64,000 bases of DNA, from contig CBDFLD010000017.1 of assembly GCA_965249005.1 (NCBI GenBank), positions 186,001-250,000 of the forward strand, in the 5' to 3' direction. Shown in pieces: positions 20,124 to 29,957 of this stretch. Each line of letters opens with the position of its first letter. The first letter of the stretch is position 1. Both the position numbers and the translations under genes were made by a program. The notes below the pieces were generated by a model. The model worked only from the letters and a program-made list of their open reading frames with translations. It searched no databases and was not told the DNA's origin. This DNA comes from CBDFLD01 sp965249005. Its GTDB lineage: Bacteria; Acidobacteriota; UBA6911.

Positions 20124-21959
20124 TTTTTTGCATGAGGAGGAAGAAAAGCCCTGGAACGTGCGCCGTTACGGGATAAAATGCGTTTGATATATTTACAAGA
20201 CATCCCGAAAGGAGCACATTCCAGGTGAATAAAAGAAACCACAGAATCCTCCTCCGAGACAAGCAAAATCTTACACGCCGGTTGGAAAGAAATCAGTTTG
20301 AGGACCGGTCCGATCCTATGTTCAAGGACTCCAACACCTACTACGAGATCGCCGAGAGAACGCGCGCCATCGGATCTGGTGGTATCGGAGCCATTCACAA
20401 GCTCGTGTGTAAGCTTGGATTGGACAAAGATATCAACAGAAACATCGTTTTGCTCAAGTACCACTTTCCTTACTGGGAATCCGATCATGTACTGAACATC
20501 GCATACAACGTCTTGTCGGGTGGAACCTGTCTCGAAGATATCGAGCGGTTGCGCCAGGATGAGACCTACATGAACGGACTGGGAGCCGAGAGGATTCCGG
20601 ATCCCACGACGGCTGGAGATTTCCTCCGTCGTTTCGATGAGGATTGGATCTTCGGACTTCAGGAAACCATCAATGAAACCCGAACCAAGGTGTGGAAGTT
20701 GCAGGATGCTTCCTTCCGGAAGGAGGCCATCATCGACGTGGACGGGACCGTCGCCGGAACCTTGGGGGAATGCAAGGAAGGAATGGACATTGCCTACAAC
20801 GGGATCTGGGGTTACGCACCGTTGATCGTGACCTTGGCCAATACGAATGAGGTCCTCTATCTGATGAATCGGCCGGGCAACCGTCCCTCTTCCGACGGAG
20901 CGGCCGAGTGGATGGACCGGGCAATCGATCTGGTGTCGTCGGTGTTTACGAAGGTCTGGCTTCGGGGCGACACGGATTTCTCGCTGACGAGAAACTTCGA
21001 TCGCTGGGACGAGCGGGTTGGTTTTGTCTTTGGTTATGACGCCAAGCCGAACCTGGTCGGGATGGCCGATGCCCTGCCGGAGAGACAATGGAAACCGCTC
21101 GAGCGGCCTCCTCGTTATGAGGTCAAGAGCGAAGAACGGCGCCGTCCGGAAAACGTCAAAGAACAAGTAATCAAGGAGAGAGAATTCAAGAACATCCGCC
21201 TGCAGAGCGAGCAGGTCGCCGAGTTTGACTATCGTCCCGGACACTGTAAGAAAACCTATCGCATGGTTGTGGTTCGGAAGAACCTCACGATCGAAAAGGG
21301 GGAGCACCGGCTGTTTGATGAGGTCCGGTACTTCTTCTACATCACCAACGATCGGGAGATGACGATGGGAGAAGTGGTCCTTTTTGCCAACGATCGCTGC
21401 AACCAGGAAAACGTCATCGGTCAGCTCAAGAGTGGAGTGAACGCCTTGAGGATGCCTTCGGACAGTCTGGTATCGAACTGGGCCTACATGGTCATCGCAT
21501 CGCTGGCGTGGAATCTGAAGGCCTGGTATGGCCTGGTGACGCAGGCGCCGACAGTACGTCGTGATATCTTGAGGATGGAGTTCAAACGCTTCCTGGTGAA
21601 CTTTGTGCAAATACCCTGTCAGATTGTAAGAACCGGTCGTCGCCTCGTTTACAGGATATTGGCCTATAGCAAGCATCTCGAAACCTTTTTGGCGACGTTC
21701 GACTATATCAGGCAACTCAGGTTTACTTGAAGGCGCCTCGCCGGCGGGTGAGCCCGTACCCCCGGCGGAGCAAGAGTGGCGGGCGAAAGGAAGGGCATAA
21801 CAGAGACAAACAAGATCAAGTGATCCAGACAACCAATGGAAGGTTTGTCTCTTGTGTTTCTCTTTGCTTTCCCTGTTACGCACAAGGAGCTGAAATCCAC
21901 GAGATATTCGGAAAAGGCAAACGATTTTCCGAGCGAGCTCATACCTCGCTTATTTTGGG
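20108..21959 (+). mobile_element. IS1380-type element, copy 2 (1852 bp)
   Basis: It is intact and begins CCTTAGTCCAGCG; the other end reads, inverted, CCCAAAATAAGCG. CTAG stands one base outside each end (20103-20106 and 21961-21964). It is in opposite orientation to copy 1. Flanks are the kinase N-terminal half on the left and the lipase-like gene region on the right. Confidence 0.92.
20225..21730 (+). CDS. IS1380 family transposase (copy 2)
   Basis: An intact 501-aa protein with GTG start. Family marks are DPTTAGDFLRRFDED, IIDVDGTVAGTLGE (first Asp), RPGNRPSSDGAAEWMDRA, LRGDTDFSLT (second Asp) and NQENVIGQLKSGVNA (Glu). It matches the copy 3 protein over its whole length. The likely ribosome-binding site is AAAGGAG about 10 bases before the GTG. 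Confidence 0.93.
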   Translation: MNKRNHRILLRDKQNLTRRLERNQFEDRSDPMFKDSNTYYEIAERTRAIGSGGIGAIHKLVCKLGLDKDINRNIVLLKYHFPYWESDHVLNIAYNVLSGGTCLEDIERLRQDETYMNGLGAERIPDPTTAGDFLRRFDEDWIFGLQETINETRTKVWKLQDASFRKEAIIDVDGTVAGTLGECKEGMDIAYNGIWGYAPLIVTLANTNEVLYLMNRPGNRPSSDGAAEWMDRAIDLVSSVFTKVWLRGDTDFSLTRNFDRWDERVGFVFGYDAKPNLVGMADALPERQWKPLERPPRYEVKSEERRRPENVKEQVIKEREFKNIRLQSEQVAEFDYRPGHCKKTYRMVVVRKNLTIEKGEHRLFDEVRYFFYITNDREMTMGEVVLFANDRCNQENVIGQLKSGVNALRMPSDSLVSNWAYMVIASLAWNLKAWYGLVTQAPTVRRDILRMEFKRFLVNFVQIPCQIVRTGRRLVYRILAYSKHLETFLATFDYIRQLRFT

Positions 21960-22095
21960 ACTAGTTGACAGATCTATGGTCCGATACCGGTCATTATGAG
22001 AAGCTCAAGATCATTGGCTCATCAAGATTTCTGGAAGGTGAACAAAGATTCGCCTGAGAGATTCGCTTGAGACTTGAAGAAGATAAGGAGACCAC

Positions 22096-23544
22096 ATGAA
22101 GCCGATTCTGCTGATTCACGGATACTCGTCGGAAGGTAAGAATGAGAAAGTCGAAGACATCTACGGATCGTTGCCTGCCGAGCTGAGACGGACCTTCGGG
22201 GCTGCCAACGTCAGGGATCTCAACTTGAGTCGTTGGATTTCGCTGAATGACGGAGTCTCCCTGGAAGATGTGAGTCTTGCAATGGACCGGGCTCTGGAGG
22301 CGAGGTTTACGAATCTGCTCTCCTCGGGCTTCCACGTCATCATCCACAGCACCGGCGCGTTGGTCGTACGCAATTGGATCAAGAACTACAACCCGGACCC
22401 CGGGCTGTGTCCCATCGAGAATCTTGTCCATCTCGCGGGAGCGCACTTTGGCAGCGGACTGGCCCATGTTGGCAAGGGGCAGCTGACTCGGTGGGCGCGC
22501 CTGCTCGCTTTGCACACCGGCAGCGGGATCCAGGTATTGAATGAATTGCTGTTCGGGTCTTGGAAGAGTCTGGATCTGGCACGGCACTTCCTGGCGCCGA
22601 ACCAGGACATGTTCAAAGATTATCAAGTGCAGGAATTCTGCATCATAGGTTCGCAGATTCCGAAACTGCTGCGGGCAATACCCATTCGCTACATCAAGGA
22701 AGACTCGTCGGACAACACGGTTCGAACCAGCGCCGGGAATCTCAACTTCAGCTATGTCTCGGTGACCCCGAAACCGAGTGCCTTCACGCTCTCTCTTCGC
22801 AAGCTGAATGCGCTCGTCCAACAGCGCCTGAACGGCATGAGGATCGATGAGACCCACTACGACATCGATCTTACGAACGTAAGTTCCAAGCGCCGGCAAG
22901 TGCCTTTTGCGATTGCCTACGAGACGGCACATTTCGGGTCCGACATCGGCATCGTGTCAGGTTCCAAGAACAGAAGAGCCGTCATGCCGCTTATCAAGCT
23001 CGCCCTGTTGACGCCGTACGACGCAGACGCCTATCACGAGGTTGCGCAGAAGTTCGAGACTGCCAGGCTTAATACCTTCAAACGAGCTGGTAACTTGAAG
23101 CGCAGGCTTCTCGAATGGGATGTGCAGGCTCAGTACGAAGGGCATGCGCAGCTCATCTTCAGAATCAGGGATCAGTTCGGCAACGGTGTTGAGCACTACG
23201 ACATCACGTTCAGGTCGAGAGGGGGTTCGAATCGGTTGCGGCTCGAGTCACTGGTGGAAGACCGGCGCAGGAATAAGACCCATGACGGTACGATGACGTT
23301 TTATCTGAGGACACAGCAATTCGCCAGGAAGCGCTGGCGAGAATTGCTCGAGAATCTGCAGCCGTTGGATGTCGAGATCACCGGAACGGAACCATTGTCG
23401 AGTGACATCCAATACGTGCCGCTCAAGATCAGTCTGACGGGTAAACAGGTTGCTTCCATCCTCAAGAGCTTTCAGACCACTATCATCGACATCGAGTTGG
23501 CTCGACTCCCGTCGCAGAACGTTTTCAAGGTTACCAGGGGATGA
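22096..23544 (+). CDS. Alpha/beta hydrolase, lipase or esterase-like
   Basis: The 482-aa protein starts with ILLIHGYSSEGKN (oxyanion strand) and has a nucleophile elbow VIIHSTGALVVRNW with Ser85. A PGAP1/triacylglycerol-lipase-type fold is likely. Residues 300-480 form a separate C-terminal region of beta strands, possibly a lipid- or partner-binding domain. There is no signal peptide or membrane segment. ATG 22096 has AAGGAG 8 bases upstream. A fragment of a phage-spike OB-fold gene follows 400 bp later, so this could be an effector-type lipase of a contractile injection system, but that is inference from one neighbour. Confidence 0.75.
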   Translation: MKPILLIHGYSSEGKNEKVEDIYGSLPAELRRTFGAANVRDLNLSRWISLNDGVSLEDVSLAMDRALEARFTNLLSSGFHVIIHSTGALVVRNWIKNYNPDPGLCPIENLVHLAGAHFGSGLAHVGKGQLTRWARLLALHTGSGIQVLNELLFGSWKSLDLARHFLAPNQDMFKDYQVQEFCIIGSQIPKLLRAIPIRYIKEDSSDNTVRTSAGNLNFSYVSVTPKPSAFTLSLRKLNALVQQRLNGMRIDETHYDIDLTNVSSKRRQVPFAIAYETAHFGSDIGIVSGSKNRRAVMPLIKLALLTPYDADAYHEVAQKFETARLNTFKRAGNLKRRLLEWDVQAQYEGHAQLIFRIRDQFGNGVEHYDITFRSRGGSNRLRLESLVEDRRRNKTHDGTMTFYLRTQQFARKRWRELLENLQPLDVEITGTEPLSSDIQYVPLKISLTGKQVASILKSFQTTIIDIELARLPSQNVFKVTRG

Positions 23545-23950
23545 GGTAGCGGAGCCGTGCTGGTTCGTTGACGTCCTCAATTGCATGGAATCCGCAGTGT
23601 TATGGACTGCGAGTTCAACCTGGATTTCGTCGACGGCGCCCGCGTTGAAGAGGGGGCTCGCTCTGGTCAATGGAATTCAGGGAGCAATTCCCTCGAATGT
23701 CTATTGCAATTCTGATGCTGTGACACACCCACGATTTACAGTCTATCGGCGACCATTCTCTGTCTCACCTCGCCGAGCGAAGTGTCAGGCACTTCACCAA
23801 TTTGCTCACGAAGAATTGGGAAATACCGGCATCATCGTCGTTAGGAATGGCCAGTTAGTGAGAAGCGCAGGTGGATTAGGATTCCTCAACCGCCGTCATG
23901 GTGGACGGTCATCCCACCCGTATTCGTTAAGTTGACAGTGCGGGGGGAGT
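23545..23950. other. 406-bp stretch with no supported gene
   Basis: It lies between the lipase-like gene and the OB-fold fragment. The frames seen here carry no recognised motif; part of it may once have encoded the N-terminus of the spike protein. Confidence 0.4.
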
Positions 23951-24364
23951 GTGGTTGACAACGCCGACCCCAACCGTATGGGCCGGGTACAGGTAGAAGT
24001 GCCCGGCGTTGCACCCGATCAGCCGTTGGGCTGGCCCATGCCTTGCGTTCCCTTTGCCGGACACGGCGTAGGACTCTACCTGATCCCGGCAGTCGATACG
24101 CTGGTGTGGATAGAGTTGGAAGGGGGCGACCTACGCCTCCCCATCTGGAGCGGCTGCTTTTGGGTGGCGGATCAGCTCCCGCAAGGTGCGGAACCGGGCG
24201 TCTTTATCGTGTTCAGTGGCGTCACGCACCCCCAGCTCGCATCAATAAGGCCGGATTACGCACGCAAGATCTTTCTGCTGCTTGCGGTAAGCCTGCGCTC
24301 AATTGGATCCGCTCTTCAATCTCACACCGACCTCGTTGTCGAGAACATGTCACACATGTTTTGA
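23951..24364 (+). CDS. Phage baseplate gpV/VgrG-type OB-fold protein, fragment
   Basis: The frame opens with VVDNADPNRMGRVQVEVPG, the signature of the gp5/gpV OB-fold in phage and contractile-injection spikes, and continues GVGLYLIPAVDTLVWIELEG and LPIWSGCFW. After about residue 92 (VFIVFSGVTHP) the family match ends and the rest looks unrelated. It is both N-terminally and C-terminally incomplete compared with spike proteins of several hundred residues. No other tail or sheath genes are nearby, so it is a relic. Confidence 0.65.
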   Translation: MVDNADPNRMGRVQVEVPGVAPDQPLGWPMPCVPFAGHGVGLYLIPAVDTLVWIELEGGDLRLPIWSGCFWVADQLPQGAEPGVFIVFSGVTHPQLASIRPDYARKIFLLLAVSLRSIGSALQSHTDLVVENMSHMF

Positions 24365-24511
24365 GCCCGATGGATTTATTAGGAGGGACAAGTGTTAGAG
24401 ATCCGATAAAGAACGTTAGCCCGCCAGGATCTTAAATCCACCAATCGGGTGTGCCTTCTATAAATCGCGTCCCCGTTGAAGCCATTGAACTTGCATCCTT
24501 GCCGGTCCACC

Positions 24512-25540
24512 ATGTCCTACATGATTGCAACGCTGTTCAGAACCCTGATCTCCGCCCTGTCGGCCCACCGAAGGCTGGCCTTTGAGAACCTCGCGCTGCG
24601 GCATCAGATCGCCGTCCTGCAACGCTCCGTCAAGCGTCCCCACCTGAATAAGAGCGACCGACTCTTGTGGGTGCTGCTGTCCAGGTTCTGGAAGGACTGG
24701 GCTGGTAGCCTGGCCTTGGTGAAGCCCGACACCGTCATCCGATGGCACCGAAAGGGTTTCAGGTTGTACTGGACCTGGAGAAGCCGTCGAAAGAGAAAGG
24801 GGCGACCAGCGGTTGCTCCAGAGATCCGGGAACTCATCCGGAAGATGTCTCGAGCCAATCCACTTTGGGGAGCGCCGAGAGTTCAAGGCGAATTGCTCAA
24901 GCGCGGGATCGAGATATCGCAGGCGGCGGTCTCCAAGTATATGCTCCGCCATAGAGACCCGCCGTCGCAGACCTGGAGGACCTTTCTGGACAACCACATT
25001 GGAAACTTGGTTTCCGTTGACTTTTTCACCGTGCCCACGGTGACGTTCAGGGTGCTGTTCGTCTTCGTCGTCCTGGCCCATGATCGCAGGCGCGTCGTGC
25101 ATTTCAATGTGACGGACTCTCCGACGGCGAAGTGGACTGCCCAGCAGATCGTGGAGGCGTTTCCCTTGGACACCGCACCGCAATATCTGCTCCGCGACCG
25201 CGATGGCATTTACGGTGTGGAGTTTTCAAGCCGAGTCCAGTCCATGGGCATCCGGGAAGTCAAGACTGCGCCGCGGTCCCCCTGGCAGAATCCGTACGCG
25301 GAACGCCTGGTCGGGACGCTACGTCGTGATTGCATCGATCACGTGATTGTGCTCAGCGAGAATCACCTGCGTCGGCTCCTTCGGCTGTACCTCGTGTACT
25401 ACCACACATACCGAACGCACCTCTCACTGGAGAAAGACTCCCCCGAGCCTAGACGGGTGGAGCCGCCCGAATACGGGAGGATCATCGAAACGCCTCTGGT
25501 TGGAGGACTACACCATAGGTACGGCCGGCTGGCTGCCTAA
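24512..25540 (+). CDS. DDE integrase-core transposase (IS3/IS481-like, single frame)
   Basis: The 342-aa protein has an N-terminal helical DNA-binding part (LAFENLALRHQIAVLQRSVK) and an rve-type integrase core with SVDFFTVPT (Asp), LRDRDGIYG (Asp) and SPWQNPYAERLVGTLRRDC (Glu). It is of the stand-alone type common in Acidobacteriota and Planctomycetota genomes. I choose ATG 24512 (MSYMIATLF). No terminal inverted repeats were found, so element ends are undefined. Confidence 0.88.
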   Translation: MSYMIATLFRTLISALSAHRRLAFENLALRHQIAVLQRSVKRPHLNKSDRLLWVLLSRFWKDWAGSLALVKPDTVIRWHRKGFRLYWTWRSRRKRKGRPAVAPEIRELIRKMSRANPLWGAPRVQGELLKRGIEISQAAVSKYMLRHRDPPSQTWRTFLDNHIGNLVSVDFFTVPTVTFRVLFVFVVLAHDRRRVVHFNVTDSPTAKWTAQQIVEAFPLDTAPQYLLRDRDGIYGVEFSSRVQSMGIREVKTAPRSPWQNPYAERLVGTLRRDCIDHVIVLSENHLRRLLRLYLVYYHTYRTHLSLEKDSPEPRRVEPPEYGRIIETPLVGGLHHRYGRLAA

Positions 25541-25877
25541 GATCCTTCCCGTCTGCCGCGCCAGCCAGGCATCCTGAAATCGCCGGTTAGGCACGTTCCC
25601 CCAACTCCACTCCGCCTCGCAGGCCAAGAATGCCCTGACACAACAGCCGACACTGGCTGACTCATATCGCTGACGGCCTATTGCGCCACCTGACTCGCTA
25701 CTCGGCGCGTCTCCGAGTGCGCCGGATCTAATAAATGGAAGGCACAGGCAGTTTATTTCCGCTTCCGCCGCCCTTGAAGCTTTGTATGCTTCAGTCATGC
25801 AAAAGATAGCCCCTCTGCCCCTCAACAATTCCATCTTCCATGCTTCTATTTTATCATGCATAGCCTAATATTATATT
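25541..25877. other. 337-bp stretch with no supported gene
   Basis: Downstream flank of the integrase-core gene, with an AT-rich end before the decayed HTH gene. The right end of the upstream insertion sequence must lie in here or just before it, but I could not find its repeat. Confidence 0.35.
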
Positions 25878-26063
25878 TTGAACAAGGCCGCAAAGTCCGT
25901 TGACCAGATTGCTGCCCACCTTGGGGTCTGCCGAGACACCATGTGCCGATGGATCGATAGGCGGGCCTCCCGGCGAGCAATGAAGGCAGGCTCTGGAAAT
26001 TCAAGAAGGACGAGATCGACGAGCACCACATGAAGTTCGGTCTGAGGCGTGACCACTGTACCA
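25878..26063 (+). pseudogene. Excisionase-type helix-turn-helix gene, frameshifted
   Basis: The first frame reads AKSVDQIAAHLGVCRDTMC and RWIDR, the MerR/excisionase-like HTH. After one frameshift near 25960 the family pattern resumes as GRLWKFKKDEIDEHHMKFG. Together they form a 60-70 aa DNA-binding protein. Start may be TTG 25878. It lies just upstream of the SNF2 gene and may have regulated it or belonged to an earlier mobile element. Confidence 0.65.
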
Positions 26064-26165
26064 AGTTAGTTTTCGAGGCCCATGTGAACCACTTGCCGGA
26101 ATCCATCTTCCTCGCGGATTACCTGACGTTCCCGGGATCCGGCCGCACTCCAGGGCCAGCAGCCA

Positions 26166-28904
26166 ATGACACAGCTATCCCTGGGTAGCGTTCCCAGCCT
26201 CGGCGATACGCTCGTCTGCAGATTGACGCCAAGAGGCCACATCGACGTCCGACCCGGCTCCACTGAAGAGGGCCCAGAGATGTCCGCCGCTGCTGCCGCG
26301 CGCATCCTCGCCGCTTTCAACACCGGTCGCGGGCATGGCGTACTGCACCTGGGTGCGGGAGAGCTGGGCACCGACCTCCACCCTTCGCTTTCGTACTGGC
26401 GCGACATCGGGCAGGCCTTTGTGGCCCGCGTGTGCGGCGCGCTCGACGCGACCGACCCGAAGTCCCTGGTCGTTCCCGACCCGGATCCCGACGAGATACC
26501 AGCTTTCGTCCAGGCTGCGCCTCCCATGCAGGGCGCCGAGCTGATCACGTCCGAGTTGCTCGGTGAGCTGTGGTCCGACATCGGAAGGGCCCTGACCACC
26601 CAGGCAGCGAGGTTCAAAGATGGGATCCAGGGCTATTTAAGGGAGCAGAGCTCGGTCTGGAACGTGGTCGGCCGGGTTTGCTTCCATCTTGCCGAGAACA
26701 AACGCGATTCAGAGTACCCCTTCGCTTTCATCGCGACCTATGTGCACAATGTGTCCAAGCAGGCCAAACCGCAGCACCTGCCGCTCGGCCGGGCGCTCAA
26801 GGACTACGCCGGGGCCAGGAACCGCCAAAAGCTGCTCTCGCTGTTATCTCCTTTGTCCCGCGCTGCCGAGAAGAGCCAGTTCATCCGCGAGCTCGTCGAT
26901 TCCGGCGACATCTACCACCCGTTATCCTGGAGACCCAAGGAGGCCCACAGTTTCCTCTGTGAGATCGCGCTGTACGAGCAGGCCGGCCTGGTCGTGCGCA
27001 TGCCCGATTGGTGGAGCGCGAAGAACCGGCCCCGACCCAGGGTCTCGGTGACGGTGGGCGACAAGGCGAGCTCGAAGCTGGGCATGGAGGCGCTGCTGGA
27101 CTTCGATGTCAGTCTGACCATCGACGGCAAGGCCCTGTCGCCGAAGGAGATCGAAGAGCTGCTCGCTTCAACCGAGGGGCTGGTGCTGATCAAGGGCAAG
27201 TGGGTCGAGGTGGATAGCGACATGCTCGGCGAAGTTCTCGACCAGTGGCGCGAGGTTCAGATGCAAGCCCAGGCGGGTGGAGTCAGCTTCGGCGAGGCCA
27301 TGCGCATGCTGGCTGGCGTGCAGCTCGATGATGGCGAGAAGGACGGCGACGAGGAGGCTCGGCCCGAGTGGTCGGATGTCATCGCCGGCAAGTGGCTCTC
27401 ATCGAGGCTTGATGCGCTCCGCTCGCCCGAGCTGCTGTCCGAGCTCGTCGCGAATGTAGGTCTCAGGGCCGAGCTTCGCACCTACCAGAAGCTCGGGGTG
27501 CAGTGGCTCTGGACGCTGCGCGGCCTGGAACTCGGCGGCTGCCTGGCCGACGACATGGGGCTGGGCAAGACCATCCAGGTTCTGGCGGTTCTCTGCCTGA
27601 GCCTGCGCAACAAGGAGAAGGGCACGGATCTGCTGGTGGTTCCGGCATCAATTGTAGATAACTGGCGTGAGGAGATCGAGCGTTTTGCCCCTAAGCTGAA
27701 AGTGCTGATTGCACATCCGTCTCGCATCCCCTCGACGGAATTGAGGAAACTCTCGAAGAAGAAAGTGGAGGCGTACAATGCGGTGATCACAACCTACGGC
27801 ACCGTGATGCGTACCGATTGGATGAAGGAGCATCCATGGCGGAACACGATCCTGGACGAGGCCCAGGCCATCAAGAACCCAGGCGCCAAGCAGACCAGGG
27901 CGGTCAAGGCGCTGAAATCGAAGTGGCGTCTGGCCCTGACCGGCACGCCGGTGGAGAACCGGCTCGGCGACCTGTGGTCGATCTTCGACTTCTTGAACCC
28001 GGGGCTTCTCGGATCGGCCAAAGCGTTCAACGGCTTCTGCAAATCCATGGCGTCAAGCAAGCAGGGAGGCTACGCGCCACTACGCAGGCTGGTGCAGCCC
28101 TACATCCTGCGCAGGCTCAAGAACGACAAGAGCGTCATCACCGATCTGCCCGACAAGACCGAGGTCAACGCCTACTGCTTGCTGAGCAAGCGTCAGGCCG
28201 CCTTGTACCAGCAGTCGGTCGACGAGATGAGAAAGATCATCGAGAAGCTGGACGGCATCGAGCGGCGCGGTGTGGTCCTGGCGTTCTTGATGCGCTTCAA
28301 GCAGATCTGCAACCACCCGTCCCAGTGGCTGGGTGACGGCAGCTACGAACCTGCCGACAGCGGCAAGCTCTCGCGGCTGCGGGAGCTCTGCGAATCCATA
28401 GCCGCCCGCCAGGACAAGGTGCTGGTGTTCACACAGTTCCGCGAGATGACCAAGCCGCTAGCTCACTTTTTGGCCGGGGTTTTTGATCGCACCGGGCTAG
28501 TACTGCACGGGGGCACCCCGGTCAAGAAACGCCAGGGACTGATCAGAACTTTTCAGGAGGACGACCGGGTGCCTTTCATGGTGCTCTCGCTCAGGGCCGG
28601 AGGAATTGGGCTCAACCTGACCGCGGCCTCCCACGTGATCCACTTCGATCGATGGTGGAACCCGGCGGTGGAGAACCAGGCCACGGACCGCGCCTTTCGC
28701 ATCGGCCAGAGGAAGAATGTGCTCGTCCACAAGTTCGTTTGCCTTGGCACGGTGGAGGAGCGCATCGACGAGCTGGTCGATGGCAAGCGGGAGCTCTCGG
28801 AAGAGATTCTGTCGGGAGGAGCGGAGTCGGCCTTGACAGAGATGAGCAACGAGGAGTTGATCTCGATGGTGTCGCTCGACCTGAGCAACGCCCTCGAAGG
28901 ATAG
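26166..28904 (+). CDS. SNF2-family DEAD/DEAH helicase (bacterial HepA/RapA-like)
   Basis: The 912-aa protein has an unassigned N-terminal region (1-430) as in bacterial SNF2 proteins, then the SNF2 ATPase: LRTYQKLGVQWLWTLR, Walker A CLADDMGLGKT (about 461-470), ILDEAQAIKN (about 564) and LALTGTPVENRLGDLWS. The helicase C lobe follows with VLVFTQFREM, LSLRAGGIGLNLT and motif VI ENQATDRAFRIGQ (about 836-848). Such proteins translocate on double-stranded DNA to remodel bound proteins. The SWIM gene follows 33 bases after, so the two form an operon. All motifs are intact. Confidence 0.93.
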   Translation: MTQLSLGSVPSLGDTLVCRLTPRGHIDVRPGSTEEGPEMSAAAAARILAAFNTGRGHGVLHLGAGELGTDLHPSLSYWRDIGQAFVARVCGALDATDPKSLVVPDPDPDEIPAFVQAAPPMQGAELITSELLGELWSDIGRALTTQAARFKDGIQGYLREQSSVWNVVGRVCFHLAENKRDSEYPFAFIATYVHNVSKQAKPQHLPLGRALKDYAGARNRQKLLSLLSPLSRAAEKSQFIRELVDSGDIYHPLSWRPKEAHSFLCEIALYEQAGLVVRMPDWWSAKNRPRPRVSVTVGDKASSKLGMEALLDFDVSLTIDGKALSPKEIEELLASTEGLVLIKGKWVEVDSDMLGEVLDQWREVQMQAQAGGVSFGEAMRMLAGVQLDDGEKDGDEEARPEWSDVIAGKWLSSRLDALRSPELLSELVANVGLRAELRTYQKLGVQWLWTLRGLELGGCLADDMGLGKTIQVLAVLCLSLRNKEKGTDLLVVPASIVDNWREEIERFAPKLKVLIAHPSRIPSTELRKLSKKKVEAYNAVITTYGTVMRTDWMKEHPWRNTILDEAQAIKNPGAKQTRAVKALKSKWRLALTGTPVENRLGDLWSIFDFLNPGLLGSAKAFNGFCKSMASSKQGGYAPLRRLVQPYILRRLKNDKSVITDLPDKTEVNAYCLLSKRQAALYQQSVDEMRKIIEKLDGIERRGVVLAFLMRFKQICNHPSQWLGDGSYEPADSGKLSRLRELCESIAARQDKVLVFTQFREMTKPLAHFLAGVFDRTGLVLHGGTPVKKRQGLIRTFQEDDRVPFMVLSLRAGGIGLNLTAASHVIHFDRWWNPAVENQATDRAFRIGQRKNVLVHKFVCLGTVEERIDELVDGKRELSEEILSGGAESALTEMSNEELISMVSLDLSNALEG

Positions 28905-28937
28905 CAGGTATGCGCAGAACCTGAGCGAGGTGAGCAA

Positions 28938-29957
28938 TTGGGCTGGTACTCTTACGATGAATGGCGTCCCTATGTAACGGTGGCCGAGCGCCGGCGTCGG
29001 GTCGCGAGGATAATCGCCAAGATGAGGAAGGACGGCCGCGAGGTCTTGCCGGTCGAGATCCCCGGCCGCAAGATCGCCACCACCTTCTGGGGCGACGCCT
29101 GGTGCAAGAACCTTGAGGCGTACAGCGACTATGCCAATCGCCTGCCTCGTGGGCGCACCTACGTACGCAACAGCTCGGTGTTCGATCTACAGATCGAGGC
29201 CGGGCGCGCGCTCTCTCTCGTCATCGGCTCGGACATCTATGAGGTGGACATCAGGATCAAACCCCTCGCAAAGAAGCGATGGACCGATATCAAGTATCAG
29301 TGTGCGGGCCAGATCGACTCGCTGGTGGAGTTGCTGCGGGGATCCCTGTCCATGGGTGTGATGGAGATCGTGACCCGCAAGGGCGAGGGGCTGTTCCCGT
29401 CTCCCAGGGAGATCTCGCTGAGCTGCTCTTGCCCTGACTGGGCGACCATGTGCAAACACGTGGCGGCCACGCTATACGGGGTAGGCGCGCGCCTGGACCA
29501 CGCACCCAAGATGCTGTTCACCCTGAGGGGAGTCGATCCGGCCGAGATGGTGGAGGCCGCTGTTGAACAGCCTGCGAGGGCAGGCAAACCCCGGAGAGGT
29601 CGGGCCCTCGCTTCCGACGATCTGTCGTCTGTCTTTGGCGTCGATATCGACATGCGCGAGGCGTTCTCGGAAGCCGTCGGCGCGCCTACCAGGAGAGGAA
29701 GGCACGCTGCACAGACCCGCAAGAAGGCCGCTTCAAGAACGAATATGAGGACTAGGGCAAAACCAGCGGCGAAGGGAACTGCGGCCAAGAAAGCGGCCCC
29801 CAAGGGAAAAGCGAAAAAGGCCGCAACCAAAACGCCAAGCACCCGAAAGGCTACCACCAAGAAAGCTGGGGCCAAGAAAACGAGTCAACGCGAAGAAGGC
29901 GTCCAACAGGGCAAGCGCGAAGAAAGATCGATGATGACTTGGGCGCCGATCCGGTAA
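28938..29957 (+). CDS. SWIM zinc-finger protein with histone-H1-like Lys/Ala tail
   Basis: The 339-aa protein has a SWIM zinc finger, ISLSCSCPDWATMCKHVAA (C-x-C-xn-C-x-H, about residues 155-173), preceded by a conserved domain (ATTFWGDAWCKNLEAY). Residues about 265-320 are a run of Lys/Ala/Thr repeats (AKPAAKGTAAKKAAPKGKAK), like histone H1 and bacterial nucleoid proteins. SWIM proteins are regular partners of SNF2 helicases. The start is TTG 28938 (GWYSYDEW), with GAGGTGAG upstream. Predicted role: DNA or protein contact for the helicase. Confidence 0.88.
   Translation: MGWYSYDEWRPYVTVAERRRRVARIIAKMRKDGREVLPVEIPGRKIATTFWGDAWCKNLEAYSDYANRLPRGRTYVRNSSVFDLQIEAGRALSLVIGSDIYEVDIRIKPLAKKRWTDIKYQCAGQIDSLVELLRGSLSMGVMEIVTRKGEGLFPSPREISLSCSCPDWATMCKHVAATLYGVGARLDHAPKMLFTLRGVDPAEMVEAAVEQPARAGKPRRGRALASDDLSSVFGVDIDMREAFSEAVGAPTRRGRHAAQTRKKAASRTNMRTRAKPAAKGTAAKKAAPKGKAKKAATKTPSTRKATTKKAGAKKTSQREEGVQQGKREERSMMTWAPIR

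Noticed and set aside
23951..24364. An active contractile injection system or prophage tail locus
   Set aside because: Only one incomplete OB-fold fragment is present; no sheath, tube, baseplate or ATPase genes are nearby.
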